This document shows positions 17,712 to 26,462 of a DNA stretch of 64,000 nucleotides, piece after piece. Position 1 is the stretch's first letter. Each line of letters opens with the position of its first letter. The position numbers were made by a program, and so were the translations under genes. Origin of the DNA: Streptomyces lucensis JCM 4490 (GTDB lineage Bacteria > Actinomycetota > Actinomycetes > Streptomycetales > Streptomycetaceae); NCBI RefSeq assembly GCF_014650035.1, contig NZ_BMUE01000007.1, forward strand, positions 248,001 through 312,000. Direction: 5' to 3'. The notes beneath the pieces were generated by a model. It was not told where the DNA came from and did no database searches. It was given only the letters and a program-made list of their open reading frames with translations.

Positions 17712-18506
17712 TCAGACGCCGGCGGGCTTGCCCGGGCCGGGAACTGTGCGGAAGCGGAACGGTTCCGGTTCGCGGCCTGCCTGGACGAACCAGCACTCCC
17801 CCGTACTGTCGCCGGTGACGATCCGCAGCACCGTGTCCGCCACCACCTCGGCCGGGATGATCGGCATTTCCTGCTCGGACAGCATGCCGCGCAGCGGATC
17901 GATGATCCGCGACTCGGCGTACCCGGGGCAGACGGCGTTGAAGCGCACGTTGTCCGGCGCCAAAGCCGGCCCCAGCGAGCGCGCCAGCCCCACCACCGCA
18001 TGCTTGTTGGCCCCATACAGCGGATCCAGCGGCACCGCCGCCAGACCCGCCAGGGACGCGGTCGCCACGATCGCCCCGCCACCGCGGGCACGCAGCGCCG
18101 GCAGCACCGCGTGTGTACCGAACACCACACCGTCGAGATTGGCGCCCATCGCCCGGCGGTAGCGCGCCAGGTCGAAGTCCTCACCCACCCCGCAACCGGT
18201 CATCACGCCCGCGTTGAGGAATGCGATGTCGACACCGCCGTACTCTTCCTGAGCGAAGTCCACCAGCGCACGGTTGGCGTCCAGGTCGGACACGTCACAC
18301 GCACGGAAGGCGCCGCCGACCAGGTCAGCAACCTCGCGGCCAGCCCCGGCATCGACGTCCGCGACGACCACCCGCGCCCCGGCCTGCGCCAGCGCGAGTG
18401 CCGTGGCCCGGCCGAGTCCGCTGGCACCGCCGGTGACGATCGCCACCTTGCCCGCGAGGGCGGCGCCGTCCGTCTGCCCTCCCCGGAGGGCCTCGGTGGC
18501 GGTCAT
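17712..18506 (-). CDS. SDR-family oxidoreductase
   Basis: 264 aa: TGGASGLGRATALALAQ, NAGVMTG, TASLAGLAAVPLDPLYGANK (Ser, Tyr and Lys of the catalytic site), VCPGYAESRIID. The C-terminal tail GECWFVQAGREPEPFRFR is common in actinobacterial SDRs paired with MDR oxidoreductases. ATG overlaps the stop of the preceding small gene as ATGA. Confidence 0.9.
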   Translation of the reverse strand: MTATEALRGGQTDGAALAGKVAIVTGGASGLGRATALALAQAGARVVVADVDAGAGREVADLVGGAFRACDVSDLDANRALVDFAQEEYGGVDIAFLNAGVMTGCGVGEDFDLARYRRAMGANLDGVVFGTHAVLPALRARGGGAIVATASLAGLAAVPLDPLYGANKHAVVGLARSLGPALAPDNVRFNAVCPGYAESRIIDPLRGMLSEQEMPIIPAEVVADTVLRIVTGDSTGECWFVQAGREPEPFRFRTVPGPGKPAGV

Positions 18507-18820
18507 GCCAGCTCCAGCAGGAGCTTGCCGACGTTCTCGCCGCGGAAGAGCATCTGCAGAGTCTCGGGGAAGTCGTCCACGGTGACCTCGATCACCGACC
18601 CGGCCCGCATCACCTCACCGATCCCCACCGGCGGCAGATAGGAGGGACGGTCGTCCAGCCAGCCCCGCATTGCCGGATCCAGCGAGATGACCCGCGTCCG
18701 GCCCGCGAACTGGCCCGGACCCGGCTCCCGCACAGGCTCTGAATGGTGCTCCCAGTCCTCGGGCTTCACATCGCCCAGGGGACGAGCGGCCAGACGGATC
18801 TGGCGATTGGTCGCAGACAT
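18503..18820 (-). pseudogene. NADP-dependent MDR oxidoreductase with large in-frame internal deletion
   Basis: 105 aa. Residues 1-76 (NRQIRLAARPLGDVKPEDWE ... SLDPAMRGWLDDRPSYLPPV ... IGEVMRAGSVIEVT) match the N-terminus of CurA/LTB4DH-like oxidoreductases. The final 25 residues (DDFPETLQMLFRGENVGKLL) match their extreme C-terminus. About 230 residues, including the Rossmann domain, are missing with the frame preserved. ATG at 18820 has a CAGGAG binding site. It can still be translated and coupled to the SDR but cannot bind NADPH in the normal way. Confidence 0.85.
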
Positions 18821-18854
18821 CACGGCTCCTGTCGTTCACGGTCCACGCGGAGGG

Positions 18855-18870
18855 TACCGACCGGTGGGTA
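18855..18870. promoter_or_regulatory. second-type palindrome upstream of the MDR/SDR pair
   Basis: TACCGACC/GGTGGGTA, an imperfect palindrome related to 14938-14955, 35 bases upstream of the MDR remnant start. It could place the MDR/SDR pair and the hydrolase unit under one TetR-like repressor. Confidence 0.55.
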
Positions 18871-18918
18871 TGTAATGGGTAGTGACGTGTGCCACACGCC
18901 GAGAACGGGTCCTGCCCT

Positions 18919-19576
18919 TCAGCGGTAGGTCGGCAGGTTTCGGCGTTCCCCGGCAAAGTGGGAGTGGTCGTTGAAGGCCAGCAGGCTGATGCCGGATCCA
19001 CCGGTTACGAGCGCGGTGCCGGCGCGCTCACCGCGACCCGGTTGAGGCCGACGGCTCCCGCGGCCGATGCGCCGAGGAGCCTGCCGCACAGGGCGCCCCG
19101 AACTCCTCCGGACCTGACCACCACGGCGCCACGGCCGGGGCCGAGGGAGGCGAGCAGGTCGCCCAGGGCCGCGAAGGCCCTTGAGAGAAGTCCGTCCAGC
19201 CGTCGTCGTCCGGGTCCGGCTCGTTCATCCACGCCCGAAGCGCCCGGTCCAGCAGGTGCTGCGCGGGGTCACGGGAATCCGCGAGGGCCCCAAGGGTCGT
19301 CGGTCCGTGGCGGTCGAGGAGGCGGAGGTGGTCGCATTCGTTCCAGCGCGGGTCTCGGGCTGGGGCGCCGCCGAGTCCGGCCGCCTTCATCAGCAGCTCG
19401 GCCGTGTCGTACTGGCGGTGCAGCGTGCCCGCAGACGACGAGCGGATCGCGCAGCCCGCGCCGCGCCAGCTGGCGCCGACGACGGCTGCTTGCTGCAGCC
19501 CGAGTTCCGAGAGGCCGTCGTACTCCGGTGAACCGAACGACGCCTGGCCGTGCCGTACGAGGTGGATGACCGGCAT
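18919..19576 (-). pseudogene. histidine phosphatase-family protein, frameshifted
   Basis: The N-part has the phosphohistidine motif VIHLVRHGQASFG and SELGLQQAAVVGA. After WMNEPDPDDDGWTDF the frame changes to FAALGDLLASLGPGRGAVVV and GALCGRLLGASAAGAVGLN, then again to TGGSGISLLAFNDHSHF and RRNLPTYR with TGA. At least two indels. Related proteins occur in acyl-CoA islands next to APH kinases and SDRs. Probably inactive. Confidence 0.8.
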
Positions 19577-19646
19577 GCGGGGCCTTTCGAGGGGCGGCGG
19601 AGGGCGGCCGCGCGCGATGGGCGCACGTCGAGCGGGACCGCGCGGG

Positions 19647-20732
19647 CTACGGGGTGATGATGTGGCCGGTGCGCGGCGAGGTCCGCCCCGACTGGACCTC
19701 GTGCCAGACCCGCTTCAGGCTCTGCGGGCCGCTGCTGTGCCCAATGTCGACCCACCCCTCGGCCACCGGCAGGAATTCCCTCCACGCGTCGGCGAATCGG
19801 TGGTCCAGCCCTTCCCGTCCCCAGTCGCCGATGCGCTTGCGCATCTGGTCGGGGGCGAAGAACATGGCCGGCCCCGTCTCCGCGAGGGTGCCGGCGGGCG
19901 CGGGTTCCTGGTTGGTGATGCCGACGACCACCTGGTGCACCAGCAAGTCACCCAGGCGGGCGCCCAGCCGGGCGGACAGCTGCTCGTCGCCCGCGAAGTC
20001 GGCGTACAGCGTCGGAGTGCGCGGGAGCCGGGAGACGTCCTCGTAGGTCAGCACCCGGTCGTAGCAGCCGAGGCCCTCGGTGAAAGCCAGGTTGCGCGGG
20101 GAGGTCAGGCCGACCACCTCGCACCCCTGCCCCTTCAGCAGGTGGGCGGCGCCGTAGGCCGTCTTGCTCGACGCGGAGGACAGGACGACGGTCTTCGCGC
20201 CCAGGAACGTGTTGTCGACGAGCCAGTCGGCCAGCATGAACGAGGTCCAGAACAACGGGCGGAACAGAACGTGAAGATCTTCCCGGCCAGCTTCGTAGGC
20301 GATGTCGCCGGTGGTGAGGGCGTAGGCGTTGTACGGCCGGGGCAGCGACACGCGATGGGGACTGGCCTCGCGGAAGCCGCGCTCGTCGACTCGGTCGGGG
20401 CGGACCAGCAGGTGGCTCGCCGACGGGAAGTAGCCGTAGTAGCGGCTACCGGTCTCGATGCCCTCGACCCGGGAGGCGACGACATCGCCGAAGCCCCACA
20501 GGGGGACGATGCCCCACCCAGCGCGGGGGGAGGGGAAGAACTCCCAGTAGCGGAACGAGTCGCCGAGTGCGGCGTAGGTGACGTTGTTGGCGGTCAGGCC
20601 GACCCGGTCGACGCGCAGCCACGCCTCGCCGTCCCGCACCTGGGGCACGGGGGCGTCGGCCAGCTCCGCGGTGGACAGGTCGTCGCGGCGAACGAGCAGG
20701 TTCCAGGACGTGTCAGCGGTGGTGTTGTCCAT
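19647..20732 (-). CDS. DUF2855 family protein (MDR-like)
   Basis: 361 aa. Recognisable blocks are VGLTANNVTYAALGDSFRYW, FFPSPRAGWGIVPLWGFGDV, LDHRFADAWREFLPVAEGW and KRVWHEVQSGRTSPRTGHII. These are characteristic of DUF2855 proteins, which resemble medium-chain reductases and cluster with lipid or aromatic catabolic genes. No function is established. It is divergent from TetR 2 with operator site D between them. Confidence 0.85.
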   Translation of the reverse strand: MDNTTADTSWNLLVRRDDLSTAELADAPVPQVRDGEAWLRVDRVGLTANNVTYAALGDSFRYWEFFPSPRAGWGIVPLWGFGDVVASRVEGIETGSRYYGYFPSASHLLVRPDRVDERGFREASPHRVSLPRPYNAYALTTGDIAYEAGREDLHVLFRPLFWTSFMLADWLVDNTFLGAKTVVLSSASSKTAYGAAHLLKGQGCEVVGLTSPRNLAFTEGLGCYDRVLTYEDVSRLPRTPTLYADFAGDEQLSARLGARLGDLLVHQVVVGITNQEPAPAGTLAETGPAMFFAPDQMRKRIGDWGREGLDHRFADAWREFLPVAEGWVDIGHSSGPQSLKRVWHEVQSGRTSPRTGHIITP

Positions 20733-20745
20733 GTCCGGAACGTAC

Positions 20746-20767
20746 TTGAAACCGGATTCGGATTCAA
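20746..20767. promoter_or_regulatory. TetR-type operator, site D
   Basis: Half-sites TTGAAACCGGA and TTCGGATTCAA form a 22-base imperfect palindrome of the same type and length as sites A and B. It lies in the 55-base gap between DUF2855 and TetR 2, next to a TAGGAT that could be the regulator's -10. Confidence 0.65.
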
Positions 20768-20787
20768 TACTGGGCTAGGATGCGCAC

Positions 20788-21450
20788 ATGGCCTCCCCCG
20801 ACCTCGCAACCGGACAGCCCGCGCAGCCCCAGCCGGCCGGGACGCGTACCCCGCGCGGCATGCGCACCCACGACGCCCTGGTGACCGCGGCCCGGCGGAT
20901 CTTCGAGCGGGACGGCTATCTGGACGCCCGCATCGTCGACATCGCAGCCGAGGCGAAAGTGGCCACCGGCAGCTTCTACACACACTTCTCATCCAAGGAG
21001 GACGTGTTCGCCGCCGTCCTCGCGCGGCTGCAGGACGAGATGCTGCACGCAGGAGTCAGCGACGGCGGTGACGAGGGCGACGGCGAGCGCAAGGACCTGT
21101 GGCGAGGAGTCGAGGACGCCAACCGTGCCTATCTGGAGTCCTATCGCCGCAACGCTGGCCTGATGGCCGCCATGGAACAGGCCGCCGCCATCGATCCGCA
21201 GTTCGTGCGCGTAAGGCTGGAACGCTCGCGCGTGTTCATCGACCGCAGCGCCGCCGCCATCGCCCGCCTCCAGCAGTCGGGCCTCGCCGACCCGGAGCTC
21301 GACCCGGAGATCACCGCCCGAGCCCTGAGCGCGATGGTCAGCCGGCTCGCGTACGCGACCTTCGCCCTGGCCGAATCCCTGCCCTTCGACACGCTGGTCG
21401 ACACCGTCACCAGGCTCTGGACGAATGCGCTGCGCATGCCGCGGGACTGA
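20788..21450 (+). CDS. TetR-family transcriptional regulator 2
   Basis: 220 aa. HTH region MRTHDALVTAARRIFERDG and ATGSFYTHFSSKEDVFAAVL. C-terminal domain DANRAYLESYRRNAGLMAAM and TVTRLWTNALRMPRD. Colinear paralogue of TetR 1. It probably binds site D and thereby itself and DUF2855. Whether TetR 1 and TetR 2 share sites A and B cannot be settled from sequence. Confidence 0.9.
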   Translation: MASPDLATGQPAQPQPAGTRTPRGMRTHDALVTAARRIFERDGYLDARIVDIAAEAKVATGSFYTHFSSKEDVFAAVLARLQDEMLHAGVSDGGDEGDGERKDLWRGVEDANRAYLESYRRNAGLMAAMEQAAAIDPQFVRVRLERSRVFIDRSAAAIARLQQSGLADPELDPEITARALSAMVSRLAYATFALAESLPFDTLVDTVTRLWTNALRMPRD

Positions 21451-21473
21451 GCCTGCCCGCGGGCCAGGGAACA

Positions 21474-21620
21474 TCAGCCGGCGCGCGGTCTGCTGTGCAG
21501 CCGGGTTCCCGGGGTAGTTCCGAGGATTGCGCTCGTAGCGGGGACTGAGCCGACGGTAGTCGGACAGTCAGGAGATGGTCCGCTCGATGACCGGCTGCGC
21601 GCAGCCCTGGCCCGCCACGC
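21474..21620 (-). pseudogene. IS5-family transposase C-terminal remnant
   Basis: The reverse frame reads VIERTIS, a TGA, then LSDYRRLSPRYERNPRNY. This is the ERTISWL-(x)-RRL-RYER block that ends many IS5-type transposases. The following FLAFL segment has decayed. It marks the right edge of the catabolic island. Confidence 0.65.
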
Positions 21621-21784
21621 CGCCGGTTCCCAACCCACCTGAGGCGGGTGGCGCGGCTGGAGGACCTGGTCGCGCAGCGGCGGCAGCACGCCGGGGGGCG
21701 GCCGGACGACCGGCCCCTGGCTCCAGACCGTCGAGTCGCTAGTGCCGCATCAGGCAACGTTTGCCATGTTGTCGGCTGGCGGTG

Positions 21785-22222
21785 TCAGCCCGCGCTGAGT
21801 GACGCGGATTTCTCGGTGTCGAGCTGGTGGTCGGCCCAGACGTAGCTTTCGGGCAGCAAGTCGGTGATGAGGACGGTTTGGATGCGGTCGCCCTCGCCGA
21901 TGATGACCTTGAGGGCGGGGAAGTAGTCGAGAAGGACCTGACGGCACCGGCCGCACGGGGAAACAACCCCTCGGTCGCGGTCGCCCACGGCGACGATTGT
22001 GTCCAGCTCGTATGCGCCCTGGGTGGCTGCCACGCCGATGAGGACCAGCTCGGCGCAGGGTCCTCCGGTGAAGTGGTAGGCGTTCACCGCGGTGACGATC
22101 CGGCCGTCCCGGGCGCGGGCTGCGGCTGCCATGGTGTGATTGTCGCCCCGACAGCGTGTGCGAGCGACGTGCGCTGCGGCCTGGATGAGTTCGTGGTCGA
22201 CGGGGTGGGTCTGCTTAGTCAT
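21785..22222 (-). CDS. cytidine deaminase-like protein
   Basis: 145 aa zinc-dependent deaminase fold. GGPCAELVLIG gives the zinc Cys and catalytic Glu, and SPCGRCRQVLLD gives the other two zinc cysteines. The N-terminal helix and tail match small Cda/blasticidin-S-deaminase-like proteins. ATG follows GAGAAG. It stands alone between IS remnants. Nucleoside salvage or detoxification are both possible. Confidence 0.85.
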   Translation of the reverse strand: MTKQTHPVDHELIQAAAHVARTRCRGDNHTMAAAARARDGRIVTAVNAYHFTGGPCAELVLIGVAATQGAYELDTIVAVGDRDRGVVSPCGRCRQVLLDYFPALKVIIGEGDRIQTVLITDLLPESYVWADHQLDTEKSASLSAG

Positions 22223-22439
22223 CTTCTCTGCCTTCGTCGGATGTCAGGCGACGTTGGCCCGCGTGACGATGGCGTGCAAGCGAATATCGGCGGTGTGCTT
22301 GTTCCGCAAGATGATGTAGCGACGGATCAGGCTGCCCCGCTCCTTTCTACCGAAGGGCCGTGACGTACGCGGGCCCCGTCGACGTCGTCGGTGTAGTGGG
22401 GCGGCAGGATGACGGGCGCAGGGCGCAGCTCGGGGTTGA

Positions 22440-22670
22440 CGCTGATGGCGCGGATCGCGCGGTCCGGGCCCCGCCGGAACGGCCCAAACGACATATCACC
22501 GTGGACACTCTAGGCCTGCCGGTGATGATCACGGTGACGCCCGCCGACGCCAGGACCGCGACGCAGCCCGCGGCGTGTTCTGGCGCCTGATATGGGCCGA
22601 CCGTGGCTACGCCGGCGACCTCGTGGACTGGGCCCGCGAGTGCCTCTGGCTCACCGGTGCGGGCGGAGAA
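22440..22670 (+). pseudogene. IS5-family transposase remnant
   Basis: PERPKRHITVDTLGLPVMIT and VTPADARTAT are the first DDE block. A frameshift and deletion follow, then IWADRGYAGDLVDWARECLW (second Asp block). Only about a third of a transposase remains. Confidence 0.75.
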
Positions 22671-22725
22671 CAGACCTCGGGGGTGGCAAGCACAGCGACG
22701 ACTACTCAACCTCTCTCGGAGCGGG

Positions 22726-22911
22726 GTGAGTCAGGTGGTTCTGTTTCTCTTGCTCATCATCGTGGCGATCGTCCTTGGTCTCATCGGTGCGGTGGTAAAC
22801 GGTCTGCTCTATCTGTTGATCATCGGAGTGATCGTGCTGGTGGCGGATCTCGTATGGTTCGGCGCACGCCTCGGCCGCAGACGGGGTCCTGGTAAACGCC
22901 GGCTGGGGTAG
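22726..22911 (+). CDS. small hydrophobic membrane protein
   Basis: 61 aa with two membrane segments, VVLFLLLIIVAIVLGLIGAV and LYLLIIGVIVLVADLVWFGA, and a basic tail GRRRGPGKRRLG. GTG at 22726 is chosen because the longer frame runs into transposase debris; CGGAGCGGG precedes it. Similar small hydrophobic proteins are common in Streptomyces, function unknown. Confidence 0.6.
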   Translation: MSQVVLFLLLIIVAIVLGLIGAVVNGLLYLLIIGVIVLVADLVWFGARLGRRRGPGKRRLG

Positions 22912-23244
22912 GCCGACGGCATGTAGCCCCGGCCGCCGCGGGATACAGATGCCTGTGACGAAGGGTGAGGCCGGGGCACAGGGCAGTTGGATGGCCCGGG
23001 CCCTGTGTCGACCACCAGGAGCAGGGTTAGATAGACCAGCACCGGCCGTCGAACACGGCGGAGACTGCGCTCGTTCATAGCGAGAGACAAGTTCCGCCGC
23101 TGGGTCGGCGAATACGGGAGCATGCCCGCTGCTCGCATCATCCTCACCGCGCCCTAGGCTACGACGACCGCGTCAGTCTGCTGCTGGAAGCGGTCGCCGT
23201 TCTTCACGTTCAGCTCCAGGTCGCAGGCGGAGCTGGATTCTGTT
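22912..23244. other. intergenic, nothing recognised
   Basis: No frame with a plausible start and family signature. It separates a membrane protein gene from a chimeric fossil converging from the right. Confidence 0.45.
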
Positions 23245-23905
23245 CTAGGACGGGTGGTACGCGCTCACCAGCAGCGTGTCGGCGGTGCGCGGCCCACCGA
23301 GGGTGGCAGGCAGCACGTCGGTGGTGACGTTGGTGAATCCGGCCACGTCGAGCAGCTTGGTACACACATGCTCCTGGAGGACCCCTCGGCGCATCGTGGT
23401 CGCTTCGCCGTCCGGTGTCTTTGCCGAAATGTCGGCAGCCACGGCATCGGGCTGGGCAGGTGCCCCGTTCAGGTAGTGGACGAGGGTTGCGAACACCAGT
23501 TGCCCGCCCGGCTTGAGGGAGGCTGCCGCCGCGGGCAGCAGCTCGCGCAGGTCGGTGCCGCGGGTGCAGCGCAGGTCATAGGGCTTGTCGAGCTTCTCAA
23601 CGGTCCAGCCCTGTGCCTCGTAGTGATCGATCGCGAGGCATTCGGCGTGTTCGTCGATGGTCTTGCGCTTCTTGGGGTCGGAGGTGTAGCCGGCGCCGCG
23701 CCGACGGCGCTGGGGCTTCCTCTTCCCTTGAACCTGTTCGGCAGTGAAGCCGGGGGACTTGTCCAGGGGGACGTCCTCGGGGTCCTCGGGGTCGAAGGGG
23801 ATGCCGACGAACGACGGTCCCCCACCGCCCAGGTCGGGCTGATCTTCCGCGTAGGGGTCCCTCAGGCGCCGAGTTCGCCACCGTCCGACCTGTCGGTATT
23901 CGAGG
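23245..23905 (-). pseudogene. chimeric fossil: DUF3883-like domain joined in frame to methyltransferase-like C-terminus
   Basis: One reverse frame is open from about 23905 to the TAG at 23245 but has no ATG, GTG or TTG before residue MFATLV. Its first half (RRRGAGYTSDPKKRKTIDEH, AIDHYEAQGWTVEKLDKPYD, LRCTRGT) looks like the start of a DUF3883 domain, whose VEVKG continuation is missing. The second half (RELLPAAAASLKPGGQLVFA, EHVCTKLLDVAGFTNVTTDV) resembles the end of a SAM methyltransferase. The junction lies near 23550. Confidence 0.6.
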
Positions 23906-24087
23906 TCGAACTACCGGACCGCGGCATCGGCGTGCACCCCGGGGAGACATGCTGTCTGGTTCTCCCAGAGCGACGGTCGAATGCGGCCGTGCCACCTGAA
24001 CTGCCCCCAGGATCAACCTCGAAGCGCGCGGTGGAGTCCTCACGGTGAGGGTCGCGACCAGACGGCCGAACGCTGAAAGGTGGCCGC

Positions 24088-24345
24088 ATGAGAACTGAAC
24101 CCCGTCTTCACCTGATGGTCCCCGACGACTTCAACGATTCCGACGCCGACTCCCAAGTGCACCCTATGGCGCGAAAGATGTTCTTCGGGTCGGCTATGGC
24201 GGAGCCCTTCGCGGAAGCCGCCGCATGGGTCGCGGCCCACGATGTCCGGATCATCGACACGGCCTGGGAGAACGCCCCCGCCGGGGAAACCTTCTCGTGC
24301 GTGCTGAGCGTGTACTTCACCTTCGAGGACGACGGCAGGGACTGA
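24088..24345 (+). CDS. hypothetical protein
   Basis: 85 aa acidic soluble protein with VPDDFNDSDADSQVHPMARK and VRIIDTAWENAPAGETFSCV. ATG has GAAAGG ten bases upstream and codon third positions are GC-rich, so it is probably real. No family recognised; no membrane segment or signal. Confidence 0.55.
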   Translation: MRTEPRLHLMVPDDFNDSDADSQVHPMARKMFFGSAMAEPFAEAAAWVAAHDVRIIDTAWENAPAGETFSCVLSVYFTFEDDGRD

Positions 24346-24737
24346 GTGGGTGTAGCGGGGCATCCCGGCCGAGCACGCCCGGCATCTACTACTGCCGGAC
24401 CGGTCGGCCGGCGGGCGGTGGCCGACCGCGCCGTTCCTCGAGCAAGCGGATCGTAGCGGCCATGGTCCTGGCCACCGATCCCGTCAGGGACGAAACCAGC
24501 GATCAGCTCTGCTGACGCCGAGCGACCCACTGACGGGGGGACGCGGGCCGCTCAACATCCGCAATTCTGCCCACAACCCCTGCGCCTGGCATACCGAGAC
24601 AGATGCTCAGGCGTGTACAGACGAAGGTGCTCAGTCGTGGGACCGGGAGGACAATCCTGCGGCCGTGGGTGTGCCCGCGAGCGTCCACGACTCGACGGCG
24701 GTCCGGACCTGGAGCACGCGGGCGTAGGCTTTCAGGG
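24346..24737. other. intergenic with MerR promoter region
   Basis: No gene recognised. The last 80 bases before the MerR start probably hold its promoter, but I cannot identify a clear 19-base spacer MerR site. Confidence 0.4.
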
Positions 24738-25133
24738 ATGCGGATAGGCGAGTTGTCCAAGCGCACGGGCGTGAGTCCGCGCTCACTGCGGTACTACGAA
24801 GAGCAGGGCCTGCTGACCAGCTCACGCTCCGACGCGGGGCAGCGTCACTTTTCCGATGGTGCGGTCCAGCGCGTGTCACTCATCCGGCAGTTGTTCGACG
24901 CGGGTATGTCCAGCCGGGTGATCGCGACTGTGCTGCCGTGCGTGGATGTCCCGGGTGACCTGGGCGTCGCCGAGGAGACGTTCACGGCGATGATGCGCGA
25001 GCGCGACCGGATCGACGCCGACATCGCGCACCTGATCGAGACCCGGGACGCACTCGACGTGCTGATCAGGGCCAACAGCCGACACCGGGCGGAGCTGTCC
25101 GCGGCCCGGGAAGCGGTGGCACGGTCGGCTTGA
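24738..25133 (+). CDS. MerR-family transcriptional regulator
   Basis: 131 aa. The winged HTH MRIGELSKRTGVSPRSLRYY and EEQGLLTSSRSDAGQR is followed by VQRVSLIRQLFDAGMSS and a C-terminal coiled coil (MMRERDRIDADIAHLIETRD). It lacks a metal-binding cysteine cluster, so it is of the organic-ligand or redox type. ATG at 24738 follows CAGGG. It likely controls the MDR oxidoreductase 107 bases downstream. Confidence 0.88.
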   Translation: MRIGELSKRTGVSPRSLRYYEEQGLLTSSRSDAGQRHFSDGAVQRVSLIRQLFDAGMSSRVIATVLPCVDVPGDLGVAEETFTAMMRERDRIDADIAHLIETRDALDVLIRANSRHRAELSAAREAVARSA

Positions 25134-25239
25134 TGCTGTGATCCGCGTCTCATCCCGTTGCCCCTCACATCGATGTCAGAGGTGAGGATGGCGACAACGC
25201 CCGGAATCACCGGGTCGGTCGTACGAAAGGCGGCGGAAG

Positions 25240-26163
25240 ATGGGGCAGGCGTGGGGTTTCGGCACGTACGGCGGGCCCGAAGTGCAGGAGTTCTTTGATC
25301 GTCCCGATCCCGTCCCCGGTCGCGACGAGGTGCTGATCCACGTCGACGTCGCCGGTGTGAATCCCCTCGACCACCTGCTGCGCTCGGGTCTGGTCGACGG
25401 GCTCGACGGCGGGCGTCCGTTTCCCCGTGTGCTGGGCATGGAGGCAGCCGGAACAGTTCTCGCCCGGGGCGAGGACGTCAGCGGGCTCGAGGTGGGTGAC
25501 GCGGTCTTCGGCTTCGCACTCACCGGTGGCGGCACCTACGCCGAGACGACGGTGCTGTCCGCGCCGAACACCGCGCGCATCCCGGAGGATCTGTCCGCGA
25601 CCGTGGCGGCAACGTTGCCAGTGGCCGGGACGACCGCGGTGGACGTGCTCGACCAGCTCGGCCTCCCGGCTGGTGCCACGGTCCTGGTCAACGGGGTCGG
25701 GGGCGGGGTCGGCCTCGCCGTCGCCCGGCTGGCTGTCGGGCGCGAGCTGCGGGTGATCGGCACCGGGAGTACCACCAAACGCGAGCACGCCGAGGCCATC
25801 GGGGTGCGGTTCATCGACTACACCGCCGAGGACGTCGCCGCCACGGCACGCGAGCTGGTTCCGGACGGCTTCGACGGGATCGTCGACCTGGCCGGCGGCA
25901 CCTCGCTGCGGACGGTCGCTCCGCTGGCCCAGGATCCCCGCAACGTCATCTCTGTGGGTGATATGTCTGTGCCCGATCTCGGTGGGCGCTTCGTCGAGCG
26001 TCGCGTCGACCGCAAGAACCTGGAGCGGTCCGCCCGGCTGGCCCTCGACGGACTCCTCGCACCCGTCATCACTGCGGTCCATCCGCTCTCCGACGCCCCG
26101 GCCGCCCTCGCCACCGTCGAGAACGGTCACAGCTCGGGCAAGGTCGTCATCAAGGTGGCATGA
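25240..26163 (+). CDS. NADP-dependent MDR oxidoreductase (quinone reductase-like)
   Basis: 307 aa zinc-independent medium-chain reductase. GroES-like part: HVDVAGVNPLDHLLRSG and FPRVLGMEAAGTV. Rossmann part: AGATVLVNGVGGGVGLAVAR. The C-terminus GHSSGKVVIKV is typical. ATG lies ten bases after GGCGGAAG. Probably reduces quinones or enones under MerR control. A strong hairpin follows. Confidence 0.9.
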   Translation: MGQAWGFGTYGGPEVQEFFDRPDPVPGRDEVLIHVDVAGVNPLDHLLRSGLVDGLDGGRPFPRVLGMEAAGTVLARGEDVSGLEVGDAVFGFALTGGGTYAETTVLSAPNTARIPEDLSATVAATLPVAGTTAVDVLDQLGLPAGATVLVNGVGGGVGLAVARLAVGRELRVIGTGSTTKREHAEAIGVRFIDYTAEDVAATARELVPDGFDGIVDLAGGTSLRTVAPLAQDPRNVISVGDMSVPDLGGRFVERRVDRKNLERSARLALDGLLAPVITAVHPLSDAPAALATVENGHSSGKVVIKVA

Positions 26164-26248
26164 AAAGTGCCCGGCCGCTGACGCTGTCGACCGTCCATCG
26201 CGGACTGACCCGGGTACGACCGATAGAGCAGCCTTTTCCCGCCTGTAC

Positions 26249-26287
26249 GCGCCGGCCCGCTCGGAACCTGCAGGAGCGGGCCGGCGC
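26249..26287 (+). terminator. strong hairpin after the MDR gene
   Basis: A stem of about 14 pairs, GCGCCGGCCCGCTC / GAGCGGGCCGGCGC, encloses an 11-base loop, about 85 bases past the stop. No U-tract. Confidence 0.75.
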
Positions 26288-26462
26288 CTGCGTGCTTGGC
26301 AGCCCCCAAGTGCTTAACACAGCGGACAAGCCGCCCCGGAGCACCGCGATGCACTAAGGCCGCACGAGTGCGGGTATCCCGTGTGCCCGTGGCTCGACCT
26401 CACGCTCGAACACTGCCCCTGAAGCGGTGTCCTGATCTGACCCTTCCGGGGAACCCGCGTAC

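Noticed and set aside
19404..21071. 555-codon forward open frame
   Set aside because: Shadow of the histidine phosphatase pseudogene and DUF2855 on the other strand; no recognisable domain.
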